Shown one piece after another: positions 1 to 7,892 of a stretch of 54,721 nt of DNA. The stretch covers positions 1 to 54,721 of the forward strand of contig SVND01000009.1 of NCBI GenBank assembly GCA_015067075.1, given 5' to 3'. Under the pieces are notes generated by a model. The model ran no database searches, was not told where the DNA came from, and was given only the letters and a program-made list of their open reading frames with translations. A program made the translations under genes and the position numbers. The DNA is from Oscillospiraceae bacterium. Lineage in GTDB: Bacteria > Bacillota > Clostridia > Oscillospirales > SIG530. Each line of letters starts with the position of its first letter. The stretch's first letter is position 1.

Positions 1-1808
1 TCAGCGCAGTTTTCACATTTCTCACCGCATTCCGGACATACCGCAGCGCACTGTGCGCAACCATTTCCACAATCGCACACCATTCCAACGCAGTTTACAC
101 ATTCTCCGCATTCTTTACAAAACAGTTCTTCGCCTCCGACGCATCCAATACACAGTCCGCAGCCGCCGCAAAGCTCGTCGTCAGCGCAGTTTTCGCACAC
201 TTCACCGCATTCGGGACATATTGCGGCACAGTTGGAGCATCCGTTTCCGCAATAACATACCTGATCAACGCAGTTTTCACACTCGCCGCACTGGGCACAA
301 TATGCCCCCTCGCCGCCAACGCAATCCCAACAGATTCCACAGCTTCCGCAAAGCTGATCGTCAGCGCAGTTTTCGCATTTTTCGCCGCATTCGGGACATA
401 TTTCGGCACAATTGGAGCATCCGTTTCCGCAGTAGCACACCTGCTCAACGCATCTTTCACATTCACCGCATTGAGCACAGTATGCCCCTTCGCCTCCTAC
501 ACAGTCAAAGCAGATTCCACAGCTTCCGCAAAGCTGATCGTCAGCGCAGTTTTCGCATTTTTCGCCGCATTCGGGACATATTTCGGCACATTGTGAGCAA
601 CCCTGTCCGCAGGAGCAAATGTAATCTACGCAATTTTTACAGATGCCGCATTCCTCACAGTAGTTACCGTCGCCGCCAACGCAGTCCCAACAAATGTTGC
701 ATTCGCTGCAAAGCTGATCGTCAGCACAAGACTCGCATTTTTCACCGCAGTCGGGGCAGATCACGGCACAGTTCGAGCATCCGTTTCCACAGTAGCACAC
801 CTGCTCCACACAGTTTTCACATATGCTGCAGCTGTCGCAGAAACTGCCTTCCCCGCCCGCGCAGTTTTTACACGTTCCGCATTCAATACAGACCTCTCCG
901 TCGGCGCAGTTTTCGCATTTTTCACCGCATTCCGAACACACGTACGTGCACTCCGAACACCCTTGTCCGCAGTAACAGACTGCCTCAACGCAGTTCTCGC
1001 ATAGCTGGCACGTCTCGCAGAAGCTTCCCTCGCCACCCATGCAGTCTATACAGTACGAGCATTGGAGACACATCTTTTCGGGCTCGCAGTTGGTACACAC
1101 CTCATAGCAATCAGGACAGCCGAGGGCACATCGTGAGCATCCGTCACCGCAGTAGCAGATCCATTCGGCGCAGTTCAGGCAGATGTCGCAAACGGAACAG
1201 TATGCCTCGTTTCCTGCACAGTCGGGGCACTTGCCGCAGTCATCGCAGATCCATTCCGCACAGTCAACGCATTTTTCACCGCATTCGGAGCAGACGGCAT
1301 CGCCTACGTTGTAGCAGCCGCGGCACTTTTCGTCACACTCGCAGTGATCCTCAAGGCAGTTTCCGCAGTCGTCGCACATCTCGTTGTCTTCCTCGCACGC
1401 ACCGCAGTATCCGCAGTGGTGCTCTTCGTAGCAGTCACCGTCCGCGCCCTCGCCGCAGTGGTCGCCGTTCTCGCACTTCCAATCGTCGTAACGCCATCCG
1501 CCACAGTATTCGCACTCGACGCCGTCTTCATAATCGGCATATGCAGTGACAGATATTCCCGAAAGCAAAAAGTCAAGCACGCTCTCGCAAACAGACAGAA
1601 GATCAAACTGCGCCTGTTCTTCCTCGTGATTATGTTCATCTACGTAGATTTCTTCCTCAAAGCCGTGATCATCATGCTCCGTCTCAGTCTGCTCATGGCC
1701 GTGATCGTCCAGATGGATATGCTCATCGAACTTCATCCCGAAGGAGCTTCCGAAGATAAGCACCGCGCACATCAGTATGCTGATTATTCTTTCCAATTGT
1801 TTTTTCAT
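1..1808 (-). CDS. exported cysteine-rich 60-residue repeat protein (partial, C-terminus beyond left edge)
   Basis: The frame is open from the ATG at 1808 to the window edge, at least 602 residues, so the gene is cut. The start follows AGAGGT with 5 nt spacing. Residues 1-24 are a basic and hydrophobic export-like segment. Residues 27-64 are rich in His, Asp and Glu. Residues 68-91 form a second hydrophobic stretch ending in AYA, a possible cleavage site. Cysteine-rich sequence begins near residue 97. From about residue 240 it becomes a regular 60-residue repeat with roughly 16 Cys, mostly CxxC and CxC pairs (CPECGEKCENCAD, CYCGNGCSNC). The DNA repeats every 180 bp: related blocks begin at 1, 181, 361, 541, 721 and 901. 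It is the last visible gene of a same-strand cluster, 56 nt after the DUF4428-like gene. I recognise no family. Metal binding (zinc or Fe-S) or disulfide cross-linking outside the cell are inferences. Confidence 0.85.
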   Translation of the reverse strand, partial: MKKQLERIISILMCAVLIFGSSFGMKFDEHIHLDDHGHEQTETEHDDHGFEEEIYVDEHNHEEEQAQFDLLSVCESVLDFLLSGISVTAYADYEDGVECEYCGGWRYDDWKCENGDHCGEGADGDCYEEHHCGYCGACEEDNEMCDDCGNCLEDHCECDEKCRGCYNVGDAVCSECGEKCVDCAEWICDDCGKCPDCAGNEAYCSVCDICLNCAEWICYCGDGCSRCALGCPDCYEVCTNCEPEKMCLQCSYCIDCMGGEGSFCETCQLCENCVEAVCYCGQGCSECTYVCSECGEKCENCADGEVCIECGTCKNCAGGEGSFCDSCSICENCVEQVCYCGNGCSNCAVICPDCGEKCESCADDQLCSECNICWDCVGGDGNYCEECGICKNCVDYICSCGQGCSQCAEICPECGEKCENCADDQLCGSCGICFDCVGGEGAYCAQCGECERCVEQVCYCGNGCSNCAEICPECGEKCENCADDQLCGSCGICWDCVGGEGAYCAQCGECENCVDQVCYCGNGCSNCAAICPECGEVCENCADDELCGGCGLCIGCVGGEELFCKECGECVNCVGMVCDCGNGCAQCAAVCPECGEKCENCA

Positions 1809-1864
1809 ATTTTACCTCTTTCACAAAGATTATGCAAAATCATAAGTTTTCCATAATCTCCGTA

Positions 1865-2650
1865 TTACGGACGTGCACTTCCGCATTCCGTGCAAAATTT
1901 ACTTGTGTTTTCCGTACCGCAGCTGCATTTCCAGCTACCTGTGTTACTGCTTTCTTCCGTTTGAAGCTCAGCACTTTGCATCGGTACGGACTGTTTTTGC
2001 ATATTCATAACATATACATCAGGTCCCATCAGTACTGATTCTGACAGTTCGGGATGTATCCAGCTATTAATGATCGACACAAGCTCGTTCATCTTCATTT
2101 GCTGTTCAATAAACGTGTCGGAATTTCTGTCATCAGGTCTTTCGCCGTTATTGAGATCTACGCTGATCTCGTCAAACCACGGAGAGTCGATTTGGAAAGT
2201 AACGTGAAATTCATACGAATAGCTGTATCGAGGCGGATAATAGCTTTTTTCATTGCCTTCTTTATCCGTGAAAAAGATCTCCTCTTTGTTATCCTCAATG
2301 CTTTTTTCGCAGGAAATTATCTGTGAATAGTCTATAATATCAGGATTGTCTTCTCTGAAATTTCTTGCTCCCGTTACAACAAGCTTTTTTGCGTTCATAT
2401 CAAGATAAACCTTTTCATCTGTACCAAACACCATATTGGGATGAAACTGCTCCAGCTTCTTTGCATTTTCTTCCCTGTAAGCAAGCTGATCACGTATCTC
2501 CTGCACGGTGGAGCTTCGGCGCTCTCTGAAAAACGGAGAGAGCTTTCGCGCACAATCCTTACAAAGATTTCCGTCCTCAAGCTTACGGTTGCCGAGAAAT
2601 CCTATTTTTTCGCCGCAAATATCACAATATTTTTTATCAAACAGTCCCAT
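1865..2650 (-). CDS. DUF4428-like protein with N- and C-terminal zinc-ribbon motifs
   Basis: 261 aa. The start ATG follows AGGAGGATTACAT, a strong ribosome site. Residues 9-38 hold two CxxC pairs (CDICGEKIGF then LCKDCARKLS), matching the N-terminal zinc finger of DUF4428 proteins. The middle (about 60-210) is a mixed alpha/beta region resembling bacterial PH-like folds. The C-terminus has a second ribbon (CSCGTENTSKFCTECG). No signal peptide or membrane segment is seen, so it is probably cytoplasmic. It lies 18 nt after the DUF6935-like gene and 56 nt before the Cys-repeat gene, and is probably co-transcribed with both. The biochemical role is unknown; family assignment rests on the N-terminal motif and general layout. 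Confidence 0.8.
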   Translation of the reverse strand: MGLFDKKYCDICGEKIGFLGNRKLEDGNLCKDCARKLSPFFRERRSSTVQEIRDQLAYREENAKKLEQFHPNMVFGTDEKVYLDMNAKKLVVTGARNFREDNPDIIDYSQIISCEKSIEDNKEEIFFTDKEGNEKSYYPPRYSYSYEFHVTFQIDSPWFDEISVDLNNGERPDDRNSDTFIEQQMKMNELVSIINSWIHPELSESVLMGPDVYVMNMQKQSVPMQSAELQTEESSNTGSWKCSCGTENTSKFCTECGSARP

Positions 2651-2668
2651 ATGTAATCCTCCTTTATA

Positions 2669-3250
2669 TTATGCCCACGGGTCGTCAGACTTTGCCTTGC
2701 GTATGCTTACAAGCAAAAACTGTTCCCAAAGAAACCACGTTCCGTCGCCTCTCATGCGAAGCACGATCTCGCGCGGACTGTCTGCGCCGCCGCTTCTGAT
2801 AAATAGCTTTTTGTAACCTTCGCCTGCGTTGGCATCGGAATAAGTGCCGGCTTCCACTGTGATCGTAAAGGGTGTATCAGGTGTATAATCGTTTTCAGGA
2901 ACAGCGCCCTTGAAGTAGGAAAATGGCACGTGATGTCCGTCCATGAATCGGTCATTCAAAAAGGATTTTTGCACGTTGTTTAGCGGACGCGGTCCCAGCA
3001 GGAAATTCAGCATTTCAACGCCGACCTGCTTATCTGCCGCGTAAGCGCACAGCGCACAAACGGTAAGTGCCGCCGTCTTGAAGGGTGTGTCCATCGCCGC
3101 CTCAGGCAAAGCCTTCAACTCAGCAAGACTTTCAGGCAGAGCCTCAAAGGTAAAGGTCTCCTTATCTGACGTGCTTGCCGAAGGTGCTTTTTTCGCGTCT
3201 CCGTTCAGCGCTTCGTTTACAGTTTTCTTAAGCTTATCAAATATCGACAT
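2669..3250 (-). CDS. DUF6935-like cytoplasmic protein
   Basis: 193 aa, starting after GGAGGGAAAATC. It begins with a short amphipathic segment (MSIFDKLKKTVNEAL), then a polar linker to about residue 32. A conserved-looking domain follows, containing LPESLAELKALPEA, FKTAALTVCALCAYA, LLGPRPLNNVQKSFLNDRF and SYFKGAVPEN, and it ends in FIRSGGADSPREI and WFLWEQFLLVSIRK. These blocks match my recollection of DUF6935 proteins of Clostridia, often found beside DUF4428 and zinc-ribbon genes. No signal peptide or catalytic motif is evident. It is spaced 19 nt from the upstream membrane-protein gene and 18 nt from the downstream zinc-finger gene, so an operon is likely. Function is unknown. Confidence 0.75.
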   Translation of the reverse strand: MSIFDKLKKTVNEALNGDAKKAPSASTSDKETFTFEALPESLAELKALPEAAMDTPFKTAALTVCALCAYAADKQVGVEMLNFLLGPRPLNNVQKSFLNDRFMDGHHVPFSYFKGAVPENDYTPDTPFTITVEAGTYSDANAGEGYKKLFIRSGGADSPREIVLRMRGDGTWFLWEQFLLVSIRKAKSDDPWA

Positions 3251-3269
3251 GATTTTCCCTCCGTAGTTA

Positions 3270-3827
3270 TTATTTATTCAGTGATGTAAATAAATCAAAC
3301 AGCTTTTTAAGCATCGCACGCGGCAAAAAGTTGCTTTGGTTATTATACGCATAGATAGATTCTCCCGATGCATATCTGATATCCAGCAATGCGCCGTACA
3401 TATCGGGCAAACCGCTTACAGAATAGCTGTATCCGTTATGCTTTGCAAGGTTATATTCACAAGCTATTTGCTGTAGATTTTCCATAAATGCCGCATCCGC
3501 TTCAAATGAAAGGTCGTCGCCCTTTCCCGTGCGGTCGCGCCATCTGATATTGCAATCGACAGCTCCGCCATTTAAAACAGCCTTGCATTTATACAATCCG
3601 CATTCAAGCTCGCCCTCTTCTGCGTCGGCAAACAGAGAAAACGTACAGTTAAACTCTGTAATTTCGGTGGATTTTATCTCCTTCGGTGCATCATCACCGC
3701 TGTTATAGTGCCGAACTCCGCCATCCACATCGTCTGTTTCAGCACCTTTGCGACGCTTTTTTACGGCGAGCGCTACAGCCGATGCCGCGGCGCATACGAT
3801 TCCGATACCTAATATCAGCCATTTCAT
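3270..3827 (-). CDS. small membrane-anchored protein of unknown function
   Basis: 185 aa from the ATG at 3827, which follows TGAGGTGAAAAAT. An in-frame ATG at 3851 would add eight residues and also has a purine-rich leader, so the start is not fully certain. Residues 2-20 form one hydrophobic helix followed by KKRRKG, so the rest should be cytoplasmic if the positive-inside rule holds. The soluble part (about 25-185) has three cysteines and a mixed alpha/beta look, with no motif I recognise. It sits between the large surface-protein gene and the DUF6935-like gene, on the same strand with short gaps, which suggests a shared transcript. Confidence 0.7.
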   Translation of the reverse strand: MKWLILGIGIVCAAASAVALAVKKRRKGAETDDVDGGVRHYNSGDDAPKEIKSTEITEFNCTFSLFADAEEGELECGLYKCKAVLNGGAVDCNIRWRDRTGKGDDLSFEADAAFMENLQQIACEYNLAKHNGYSYSVSGLPDMYGALLDIRYASGESIYAYNNQSNFLPRAMLKKLFDLFTSLNK

Positions 3828-3883
3828 ATTTTTCACCTCAGCATATCTCACCTTTCATTTTTGATGAATATAGCTTTAAAGCC

Positions 3884-6871
3884 TTATTTTTTCTTTTTCT
3901 TCACCATTACAGCAACCGCCGCAGCTATACCGCCTATTACGATGACAGCCGCTACCGCCACGATGATCCAAACGACGCTGCCGCTCGGCTCATCATCCGC
4001 TGCTGGCTCGTCGCTCGGAGAATTGGGAGTAGGTGTGTCTTCAGATTTGGTTGGGGCAGGCGTTTCGTCTGTTTCCGCGGGCGTGGGCGTATTTACAGCT
4101 TCCGTAGGTGTCGGTGCCGCCTCCGTATCCGTGGGCGTTGGGTCTTCCGTTTCCGTAATCACTTCTCCGCTTCTATAGTTGCAAACGGTGCATCTGTTCT
4201 TCTCGCCGATTTCGTGTACGCCTTCCGTTCCTTCAATAATAATCTTACAGTTTTTGACCGTACATTCCTTCCAATGCTTTTCTCCGTCTGTTTTCCACTT
4301 GGACTCTTTATGACCTGTTGCGGGAATAACTATATCGTCCTCGGTTATTTCTTCCTTCGCCTTGTTATCAGCAAACAGCTTGCCGCATCCATCGCAGATA
4401 AAATGCTGTTTTTGACCCGCTTGCGTGCAGGTTTCAGCTATCTTCGCAACCTTTGTCAGCTTATGCTCATGGTCTTTTGCGGGAGCGATCATATAATTGC
4501 AAACGGTGCAGTTTTGGCTTGTTGTTTCCGTCGCTTCAGGGCCTGCCGTATGCTTTACAGCCTTGTCATGCTCGTCGCATCCCGCAACGGTGCAGGTATG
4601 AGCATGGCCCGAAGATGTAATATAGTCATATTCTTCGCTCCATTTATGCTCGCCCGTCTTTCCGTATTCAGTACTGCAAGCCTCGCATTTCGCCTTATTT
4701 TGGCAATCTGCCGTGCCGCCTGAATGAGCTACGATATCGTCGTGCTTTCCGCAAAGACTGCATTCGTGAGCGTGTCCTTTACTGTCCGTATAAGCCCAAT
4801 TTTCGCTCCACTTGTGCTCACCCTCCTCGCCGTATTCCATTTTACACTCAACGCATTTGGAAAACTTGCCGCATTCGGCTACGCCGCCCGTATGAGGCTG
4901 CAGTGTGTCAGGAGCATCGCAAGTTTTGCAAACGTGGGCATGGCCTATGGCATCCTTATAGTCCCAACCGCTTCCATAATTATGGGGAGCTTTAGCACCG
5001 TAAGGTGTGTCGCATCTTGAGCATCTTGCAAGCTCCGTGCAAGTCGCCTTGCCACCCGTATGGCCAAGCTTTTCGATCATGCCCCACGCATTGATATCGG
5101 AAATTTCCTTCGTGCACTTGGAGTCCTCAAAGTTTTTGCCGCACTCGGGGCAGAAGTAGTAAGCTTTCTTACCAACATCCTCGCAGGTTGCCTTGACCTC
5201 GTCAACCTTCAGCGGTAAGCATTTATGCTCCTCGGTTTTAGGGAAGGTGTAGTATAGCGTAACTTCTTCATTGTTTCTGGAGCTTACGTCAGCATTTTTG
5301 CCATTGACGGTACCGGCTACATTCACCGCACCGGATTTGTATTGGAATTCATAACCTTCATTTGTCCAGATCGTAACCTGAACGGTATAGGTCTTGCCAG
5401 CTTCAAACTTGTCGGAGGTGGACATGATTTTCTTATCGGTTTCATTGTACCAGGAAATACCGTTTTTCGTGGATTTATCATTATAATTCGCGGCACCATA
5501 ATTTACATTTGTATACGACGCGGTGTAGTCGGGCGACTGACCCGTAACGGGTGCATCGATGTCGGTAACACCAACATTACCAATGGCTACGCTTCCTGTA
5601 GCAGAGAATGCATATGTAACGAGTATTTCGTTCTTGTTTCCGGAGATAGTTGCGCTCTTGCCGTTAACAGTAGCAGTCATAGAAACGTTACCGTAAGAAT
5701 TGGTGGCAAATTCATACCCATGCTTTGCCTTTATGCGGATGTCCACCTGGTAAGCCTTACCAGGCAAGAATGCCTGCGTGCCGTCACAGAGGATATACGA
5801 GCTTCCCACCTCTGACCAGCAAACGCCGTTCTTGTAGTAGGCATCGTTTCTGCCGTTGTTCTCATATCCGGCACCACCGGTGAAGGTATAGTCGGGTGCT
5901 TTGCCCGCAACGGGTGCGTCGATGCCGCCAATCTCGATCTTGTTTATTTTAGCAGTTGTGTCACAGTCAAATACGCAGGATGCAACTACGTACATATTGG
6001 AATAGTTGTCGTACGTCGGAAGGACGGTCGCCGTCTTTCCGTTCATGGTCACCGTAACGGTGGGGAACGGCTTGCCGGGTTGTGCTAAAAAGTGATTTGC
6101 GTCGGTGGCAAAGCTTGCACCGTAGGCAGTGTTGAGCGTAAGCTTCAGTGCGTATTTCTTGCCGTATTCAAAGACTGCATTTCCCGCAAGGGGAGTGCCG
6201 TCCTGCAAAGTCCATTCAAACTTGTTAACGTTGACCCGACCGTCGTTCGCGTTTCCGTTTATAGCGTCAATGCTTATTCCCGAATCTTGCCATGTGATAG
6301 GAACGCGCTCGCCGGGGACAAGCGCAGGGACGCCGAACTCGATACTTTCGATGGGAGCCGCTTCAACCGTCGGAAAGGTATACATAACGGTCAAATATTT
6401 CTGATACGTGGTATCGTGCTCATACTTGGATGCGTCCACCGAGAAAAGGCTGTAATCCATCGTATTGTTTGCATTTGCAGCATTACCGTTTACGGTTACA
6501 GACGGAACCGCCGATACTCTTCCCTCTCCGGTCATGAAATAGTGATTGGGAGTTGCAACCTCAAGAACCACGTAAACCGTGTATTTTGTTCCTGCAGTTG
6601 CTGATTCAGAGGTGCTTGTTATGTAATTATTGCCATACTGCGACTTCCAGGCAACCTTGATGACGTTATATTTCTGAGAGTTCTCCTCTGCTGTAAAATC
6701 GAATTTTTTGCCTGCTGTGGGCGCATCGATTCCGGTAATGGTAACGTCATCGATCTGATATGTTGTAAACATCTCCTTCGCCGCAAACACCGATGTCGGC
6801 AGTACGCTGAGCATCATGATCATACAGAGCATCGCGGCAAATATGCGCTTAAAATTTGTAATCTTTTTCAT
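3884..6871 (-). CDS. large surface protein with beta-modules, CxxC modules and C-terminal membrane anchor
   Basis: 995 aa. The start is preceded by AAGGAGATATACACA. A signal peptide covers residues 1-30 (cleavage after SVFA). Four repeats of about 110-130 residues follow (near 40-170, 175-305, 310-425, 432-545). At least two carry IDAPVxGxxPDYT, a Trp, an AGKxYxVxV strand and a VNGxxA strand, suggesting beta-sandwich modules. Residues 550-880 hold repeated Cys/His modules with HTGGxAxC, CxxCxxxYG and GHAHxC, resembling zinc-knuckle-like repeats common in Firmicute surface proteins. A Thr/Pro/Glu-rich linker (about 890-950) leads to a hydrophobic segment and KKKKK at the end, so the chain is anchored in the membrane with no LPXTG seen. 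It lies 16 nt after the double zinc-ribbon gene. Ligand and role are unknown. Confidence 0.85.
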   Translation of the reverse strand: MKKITNFKRIFAAMLCMIMMLSVLPTSVFAAKEMFTTYQIDDVTITGIDAPTAGKKFDFTAEENSQKYNVIKVAWKSQYGNNYITSTSESATAGTKYTVYVVLEVATPNHYFMTGEGRVSAVPSVTVNGNAANANNTMDYSLFSVDASKYEHDTTYQKYLTVMYTFPTVEAAPIESIEFGVPALVPGERVPITWQDSGISIDAINGNANDGRVNVNKFEWTLQDGTPLAGNAVFEYGKKYALKLTLNTAYGASFATDANHFLAQPGKPFPTVTVTMNGKTATVLPTYDNYSNMYVVASCVFDCDTTAKINKIEIGGIDAPVAGKAPDYTFTGGAGYENNGRNDAYYKNGVCWSEVGSSYILCDGTQAFLPGKAYQVDIRIKAKHGYEFATNSYGNVSMTATVNGKSATISGNKNEILVTYAFSATGSVAIGNVGVTDIDAPVTGQSPDYTASYTNVNYGAANYNDKSTKNGISWYNETDKKIMSTSDKFEAGKTYTVQVTIWTNEGYEFQYKSGAVNVAGTVNGKNADVSSRNNEEVTLYYTFPKTEEHKCLPLKVDEVKATCEDVGKKAYYFCPECGKNFEDSKCTKEISDINAWGMIEKLGHTGGKATCTELARCSRCDTPYGAKAPHNYGSGWDYKDAIGHAHVCKTCDAPDTLQPHTGGVAECGKFSKCVECKMEYGEEGEHKWSENWAYTDSKGHAHECSLCGKHDDIVAHSGGTADCQNKAKCEACSTEYGKTGEHKWSEEYDYITSSGHAHTCTVAGCDEHDKAVKHTAGPEATETTSQNCTVCNYMIAPAKDHEHKLTKVAKIAETCTQAGQKQHFICDGCGKLFADNKAKEEITEDDIVIPATGHKESKWKTDGEKHWKECTVKNCKIIIEGTEGVHEIGEKNRCTVCNYRSGEVITETEDPTPTDTEAAPTPTEAVNTPTPAETDETPAPTKSEDTPTPNSPSDEPAADDEPSGSVVWIIVAVAAVIVIGGIAAAVAVMVKKKKK

Positions 6872-6887
6872 TGTGTATATCTCCTTA

Positions 6888-7181
6888 TTAATCAGTCATT
6901 TGTTCGCTTGGATGAAAAACGACCTTTTTTCCGCAATGGGGGCAATACTGCGCGTCCGCCGTCAACGACGTTTTACACTGTGGGCACTGGAAATGTAATT
7001 TTCTATAAAGGTCGAACAGTGTTTTCGTCGGCAGACGTTTTTTGCAAATGGGGCACAAAAAACTCCTTTTTCCCACAAGCCGACCGCATTCAGGACAGAC
7101 CTTCAGTTTTTTCATCATGTACGGACCCATGCCCAAAGCTTCGAGTCGGACGTATTTTTCACTTTTTGCAAGATCAATCAT
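6888..7181 (-). CDS. double zinc-ribbon small protein
   Basis: 97 aa from the ATG at 7181. This start is chosen over longer in-frame options because GGAGGTAGCTTTG lies directly upstream and the gene then overlaps the preceding stop codon by 8 nt (ATGATTGA), a usual sign of translational coupling. Two four-cysteine ribbons are visible: CPECG with CPICKKRL, then CPQCKTSL with CPHCGKKV. No membrane segment or signal is seen. Proteins like this often act as zinc-stabilised adaptors or nucleic-acid binders, but nothing here fixes a role. It is second in the minus-strand Cys-rich cluster. Confidence 0.75.
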   Translation of the reverse strand: MIDLAKSEKYVRLEALGMGPYMMKKLKVCPECGRLVGKRSFLCPICKKRLPTKTLFDLYRKLHFQCPQCKTSLTADAQYCPHCGKKVVFHPSEQMTD

Positions 7182-7542
7182 CAAAGCTACCTCCATAAAT
7201 AAGCTGTTTTCCGCACATTGGGCAGACAGCGTCACAGGCATTCACCTTTGCTCCGCAAAACTTACAGTAGCGCGGTGTGTTTTCCCACGGCGCGCAGGCA
7301 ACGCATTCCAGTGCATCAGCATTGAACAGCGCCTCCATTACCCACTTTCCGCACTTGTGGCACAAGTTGAAATTCTGTTTTCCTTCCCTTTCCCATGCAA
7401 GCTCCAGCTCACGCTCCGCAGTTTTCTCACGGTACGGCTCGGTCGTACACAGCAAAGCTCCTGACAACTCGCAGTAAAAGCTGTAGCGGTTTCCGCCCGA
7501 ATCCAAAATTATCTTGTACGTTGCAGTATTTTTTCTGTTCAC
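7174..7542 (-). CDS. zinc-ribbon domain protein, first gene of the Cys-rich cluster
   Basis: 122 aa using a GTG start at 7542, placed nine bases after GGAGGGAGG; an ATG at 7581 would add 13 residues but has no ribosome site. Residues 1-50 form a small beta-rich region (YKIILDSGGNRYSFYCELSG). Cys pairs follow: CHKCGKW, CVAC, CKFCGAK and CPMCGKQ. The stop overlaps the start of the next zinc-ribbon gene. It is the promoter-proximal gene of the cluster that ends in the Cys-repeat protein. It points away from the solute-binding-protein operon, sharing a short intergenic region with it. No clear minus-strand promoter was identified there. Function is unknown. Confidence 0.7.
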   Translation of the reverse strand: MNRKNTATYKIILDSGGNRYSFYCELSGALLCTTEPYREKTAERELELAWEREGKQNFNLCHKCGKWVMEALFNADALECVACAPWENTPRYCKFCGAKVNACDAVCPMCGKQLIYGGSFDD

Positions 7543-7597
7543 AAGACGTTGCCTCCCTCCGTGTTTTTTTGACACGAGCATTGCGCCGTCATCACCA

Positions 7598-7626
7598 TTG
7601 ACTTTCGCAATGTTCTATGTTATAAT
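7598..7626 (+). promoter_or_regulatory. sigma-A promoter of the solute-binding protein operon
   Basis: TTGACT (7598-7603), a 17-bp spacer and a perfect TATAAT (7621-7626). Transcription should begin near 7633, giving a leader of about 260 nt before the ATG at 7893. Confidence 0.8.
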
Positions 7627-7632
7627 AATAAA

Positions 7633-7892
7633 AATAAACGGGGTGGTCTCGAATCCGTTGGCGCGCGTTCCGAGACATGATGAGTTATCACCACGGGGTA
7701 CCCCAAACTTCTTTGTGTCGAAGACAGGACCTTATACCCTCCTTGAATTGCTCCTGCAATATATATTATATGGATTTTTAGGATTTTGTCCCCCACCCAA
7801 ACAGGCAAAAGGTGGGGAAAACATAAATTTTTTTATGTTTTTTGCTTCAAAATCTTCAAAACAAGGCTACAAATGCCGAGGAGGAACAAATT
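7633..7892 (+). promoter_or_regulatory. long structured 5' leader, possible attenuator or riboswitch of unknown class
   Basis: The leader contains GGTGGT pairing with ATCACC around an inner TCTCG/CGAGA stem (about 7652-7693), a GGGGTACCCC palindrome (7695-7704), and a CCCCACC/GGTGGGG hairpin (about 7791-7817). That last hairpin is followed by a T-rich stretch from 7829 and looks like a weak intrinsic terminator. A second AT-rich inverted repeat (AAAACATAAA with TTTATGTTTT) overlaps the T-run. I could not match it to a known riboswitch consensus. Pairing was judged by eye. Confidence 0.4.

Noticed and set aside
1-1000. Regular spaced repeats that could suggest a CRISPR array
   Set aside because: The 180-bp period is a whole number of codons, the units are contiguous without unique spacers, and the frame is open throughout.
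53-1549. A long Arg/Ser/His-rich open frame on the plus strand opposite the Cys-repeat gene
   Set aside because: It is the mirror of a repeat rich in Cys, Gly and Glu codons; it has no ribosome site and its composition follows from the antisense codons.
95-1639. Three shorter minus-strand frames inside the Cys-repeat gene
   Set aside because: They are Ala/Thr-rich shifted readings of the same repeat; the Cys frame alone is open from 1808 to the edge with a ribosome site.
7582-7892. Match of the binding-protein leader to a known riboswitch, SRP RNA or tRNA
   Set aside because: None of the consensus elements I know (c-di-GMP, SAM, T-box, glycine, SRP) fits; left as unknown.
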